Shown here piece after piece: positions 62,480 through 64,000 of a DNA stretch of 64,000 bases. The DNA is from Steroidobacteraceae bacterium. GTDB taxonomy: Bacteria > Pseudomonadota > Gammaproteobacteria > Steroidobacterales > Steroidobacteraceae. Made by a program: the position numbers and the translations under genes. The stretch's first letter is position 1; each line of letters starts with the position of its first letter. Under the pieces are notes generated by a model that was not told the DNA's origin, ran no database searches, and was given only the letters and a program-made list of their open reading frames with translations. The stretch spans positions 248,001 to 312,000 of the forward strand of contig JAPZRU010000007.1 in the NCBI GenBank assembly GCA_027531255.1, given 5' to 3'.

Positions 62480-63075
62480 TAGGCCCGCTGTTTCGGCAGC
62501 CACCCCAGGAACCAGCGCGGAAACAGGAATTCCTGCACCAGCGTCTCGGTGATCGAGATCACCGCCGCCTTCGAGGCGTTGTACGCGCTCATCTGCGGGC
62601 CGCTGGCGAAGCCGGCCGCGCTCGCCACGTTGAGGATCAGGCCAGTTCCCTGGCGGCGCAGGATCGGCACCGCCGCGCGACAGCCGACGACGACGCCGAG
62701 CACGTTCACGTCGAGCGCCCACCGCCAGTCGGCCAGCGGCGTCGACTCGAAGCGGCCCGCGACGGCCACGCCCGCGTCGTTGACCATCAGGTCGAGCCCG
62801 CCCGTGCGCATCGCGAACTCGGCCACGACCGCGGTGAACGCCGCCTCGTCCGTGACGTCGCCGGGAAAGGCATGGACGTCCGGGGCGCCCGCGGCGCGCA
62901 GCGTTGCCGCGACGCCCGCGAGCCGGACTGCGTCGCGGTCGAGCAGGCCGAGCGTCCAGCCCGCGCGGGCGAGTTCATTCGCGAGCGCGAGTCCGAGACC
63001 GCTGGCCGCGCCGGTCAGGAAGGCGCGGCGACCGGGCAGTGCGGCGGCGAGCTGCGTGCCGGGCGTGGAGTTCAT
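62479..63075 (-). CDS. Short-chain dehydrogenase, C-terminally truncated
   Basis: A 198-residue SDR, against ~250-280 for relatives. TGAASGLGLALA, NDAG and the active site YNASK are intact, but after ETLVQEF the expected strand with the VxPG/VxPSF turn, substrate loop and last helices are missing; a short unrelated tail ends at a stop inside the palindrome at 62455-62479. It may be inactive because the substrate-binding half is gone. ATG 63075. It runs in tandem behind the HD-domain gene (20-bp gap). Confidence 0.8.
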   Translation of the reverse strand: MNSTPGTQLAAALPGRRAFLTGAASGLGLALANELARAGWTLGLLDRDAVRLAGVAATLRAAGAPDVHAFPGDVTDEAAFTAVVAEFAMRTGGLDLMVNDAGVAVAGRFESTPLADWRWALDVNVLGVVVGCRAAVPILRRQGTGLILNVASAAGFASGPQMSAYNASKAAVISITETLVQEFLFPRWFLGWLPKQRA

Positions 63076-63095
63076 CGGCGGGCGCAGGGGTGCGG

Positions 63096-64000
63096 TCAGC
63101 CCTGGCCCCAGAGTTCCGTCAGGTGCCCGAGCATCAGCGAGCGGACGTTCGGGAGCGGGTTCGGATCGTAGGTGAAGCAGGGCGGATCCCGACGCAGCAT
63201 CGGCCAGTTCTCGGACTTCAGCACCTGGCGCAGGTACGCCACGTTCCGCTGGATCGCCTCCATGTACGGATTGTGGCCGGCGTAGAGCGCCTCGACGTAG
63301 CGATACGCGGCCCCGAACTCCCCGTCGAGCCGCTCGCGCATCGTCTTCTCGACGAACCGCGGCGTCTTGCGCAGCAGGTCGAGGCCGGAGCTGTAGTGGA
63401 CCTTCATGCCGCCGTCGGACTCGCGGCCGAGCGCGACGCCGGCCAGCACGAACTCCGGATAGAGGCGGTCGCGGCACTTCTCCAGGTAGCACCGGTCGGA
63501 CATCTGCGCGATCAGGTCCGCGGTCGCGATCAGGTGGCCGGCCTTGCGGTCGCGCGGGTCGTCGATCTCGATCTGCGCGAACGGGATCTCGTAGCCGCTG
63601 AAGTGGACGATGCGGGTCGCCACCGGCGCCCACTCGCCCATCCCGATCGAGGGCAGCACGCGCGCCAGGAACCGCGCGGAGCGGCTCACGTGAGTGGCGG
63701 TGTACTCGGCGCCGTTGCGGCGGACGTCCGTGGTTTCGCGCACGTACCCGGCGTCGTGGAACAGCGCGGTGACCAGCGCCATCGCCGTCCGGTCGTAGCC
63801 GAACCGGGCGCCGTCCTGGACCGAGCGCTCGTGGCCGACGAGGAGCCGGGCCGTGGCCAGCGTCATGTCCAGCGTGTGCTGGCGGTCGTGGTAGACCGTG
63901 TCGACGCCGAGGTAGCCGGGCAGGCGGCCCGAGAACAGGGCATCGAAGGTCTCGAAGGCGCGCGCGATCGGCTCGAACGGCTGACCGGGCCACTGCGCGG
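63096..64000 (-). CDS. HD-domain metal-dependent phosphohydrolase, N-terminus beyond window
   Basis: At least 301 residues; the frame is open to base 64000, so the start lies outside. YHDRQHTLDMT gives the first metal-binding His, LFHDAGYV the HD pair, and a later acidic residue is in TADLIAQMSDRCY, completing an HD phosphohydrolase site. The C-terminal part (LKSENWPMLRRDPPCFTYDP) has no known function. Internal ATG 63866 would remove the first His, so it is not the start. Substrate could be a nucleotide or signal molecule; unknown. Confidence 0.82.
   Translation of the reverse strand, partial: AQWPGQPFEPIARAFETFDALFSGRLPGYLGVDTVYHDRQHTLDMTLATARLLVGHERSVQDGARFGYDRTAMALVTALFHDAGYVRETTDVRRNGAEYTATHVSRSARFLARVLPSIGMGEWAPVATRIVHFSGYEIPFAQIEIDDPRDRKAGHLIATADLIAQMSDRCYLEKCRDRLYPEFVLAGVALGRESDGGMKVHYSSGLDLLRKTPRFVEKTMRERLDGEFGAAYRYVEALYAGHNPYMEAIQRNVAYLRQVLKSENWPMLRRDPPCFTYDPNPLPNVRSLMLGHLTELWGQG

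Overview
The window is very GC-rich bacterial DNA. Short intergenic gaps, ATGA/GTGA stop-start overlaps, TonB-dependent receptors, lipoproteins with lipoboxes and an Mla-type lipid transporter all point to a Gram-negative proteobacterium, probably a high-GC gamma- or betaproteobacterium. The sequence alone does not fix the genus. No rRNA, tRNA, CRISPR array, integrase or transposase was seen.

Layout. (1) 1-14.5 kb is a surface polysaccharide locus. A right-handed beta-helix protein enters from the left edge, followed by a 12-gene minus-strand operon read from 14460 down to 1197: Gfo/Idh oxidoreductase, aminotransferase, acetyltransferase, initiating sugar transferase, epimerase, second aminotransferase, flippase, three glycosyltransferases, methyltransferase and GNAT/FemAB-like protein. 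Together these can make an acylated amino sugar, load it on a lipid carrier, extend it, modify it and flip it. (2) 14.5-22.5 kb holds a chemoreceptor remnant, a MarC protein, malate dehydrogenase, a self-contained GntR/ABC-transporter operon behind a strong palindromic operator, and a decayed wrbA. (3) 22.5-36 kb is mixed housekeeping and envelope genes: purT, a sorbosone-dehydrogenase-like protein, a thiolase-like/DUF35 pair, a KefB/C antiporter, a double-CDGSH protein, an mlaEFD plus lipoprotein operon, a DUF4142 protein, and a MerR regulator with a B12-binding domain divergent from a short-chain dehydrogenase (SDR). (4) 36-39.4 kb carries an ABC-F ATPase, a flavodoxin-like reductase and a cysteine hydrolase.

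(5) 38.8-55.1 kb is the accessory and most interesting part. It contains a cysteine hydrolase, TonB-dependent receptor, nitrilase, SDR, MarR-like regulator, the remains of a carboxymuconolactone-decarboxylase-like gene and a second receptor, a three-subunit molybdenum hydroxylase, a ureidoglycolate-lyase-like protein, an FAD-linked oxidase, and two alpha/beta hydrolases (plus a third in ruins) whose nucleophile position is histidine instead of serine. The set resembles an undescribed catabolic island for a nitrile, amide or N-heteroaromatic substrate taken up through the outer membrane. The substrate is inference.

(6) 55-64 kb holds a PAS-GGDEF-EAL protein, a FrnE-like DsbA oxidoreductase, a small conserved protein, a VanY-type peptidase, a DUF4397 lipoprotein followed by an ECF sigma factor and its anti-sigma factor, a C-terminally truncated SDR, and an HD-domain phosphohydrolase that runs off the right edge.

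Five loci are broken (chemoreceptor, wrbA, the decarboxylase-like gene, the second receptor and one hydrolase) and one SDR is shortened, so the region has lost genes recently.
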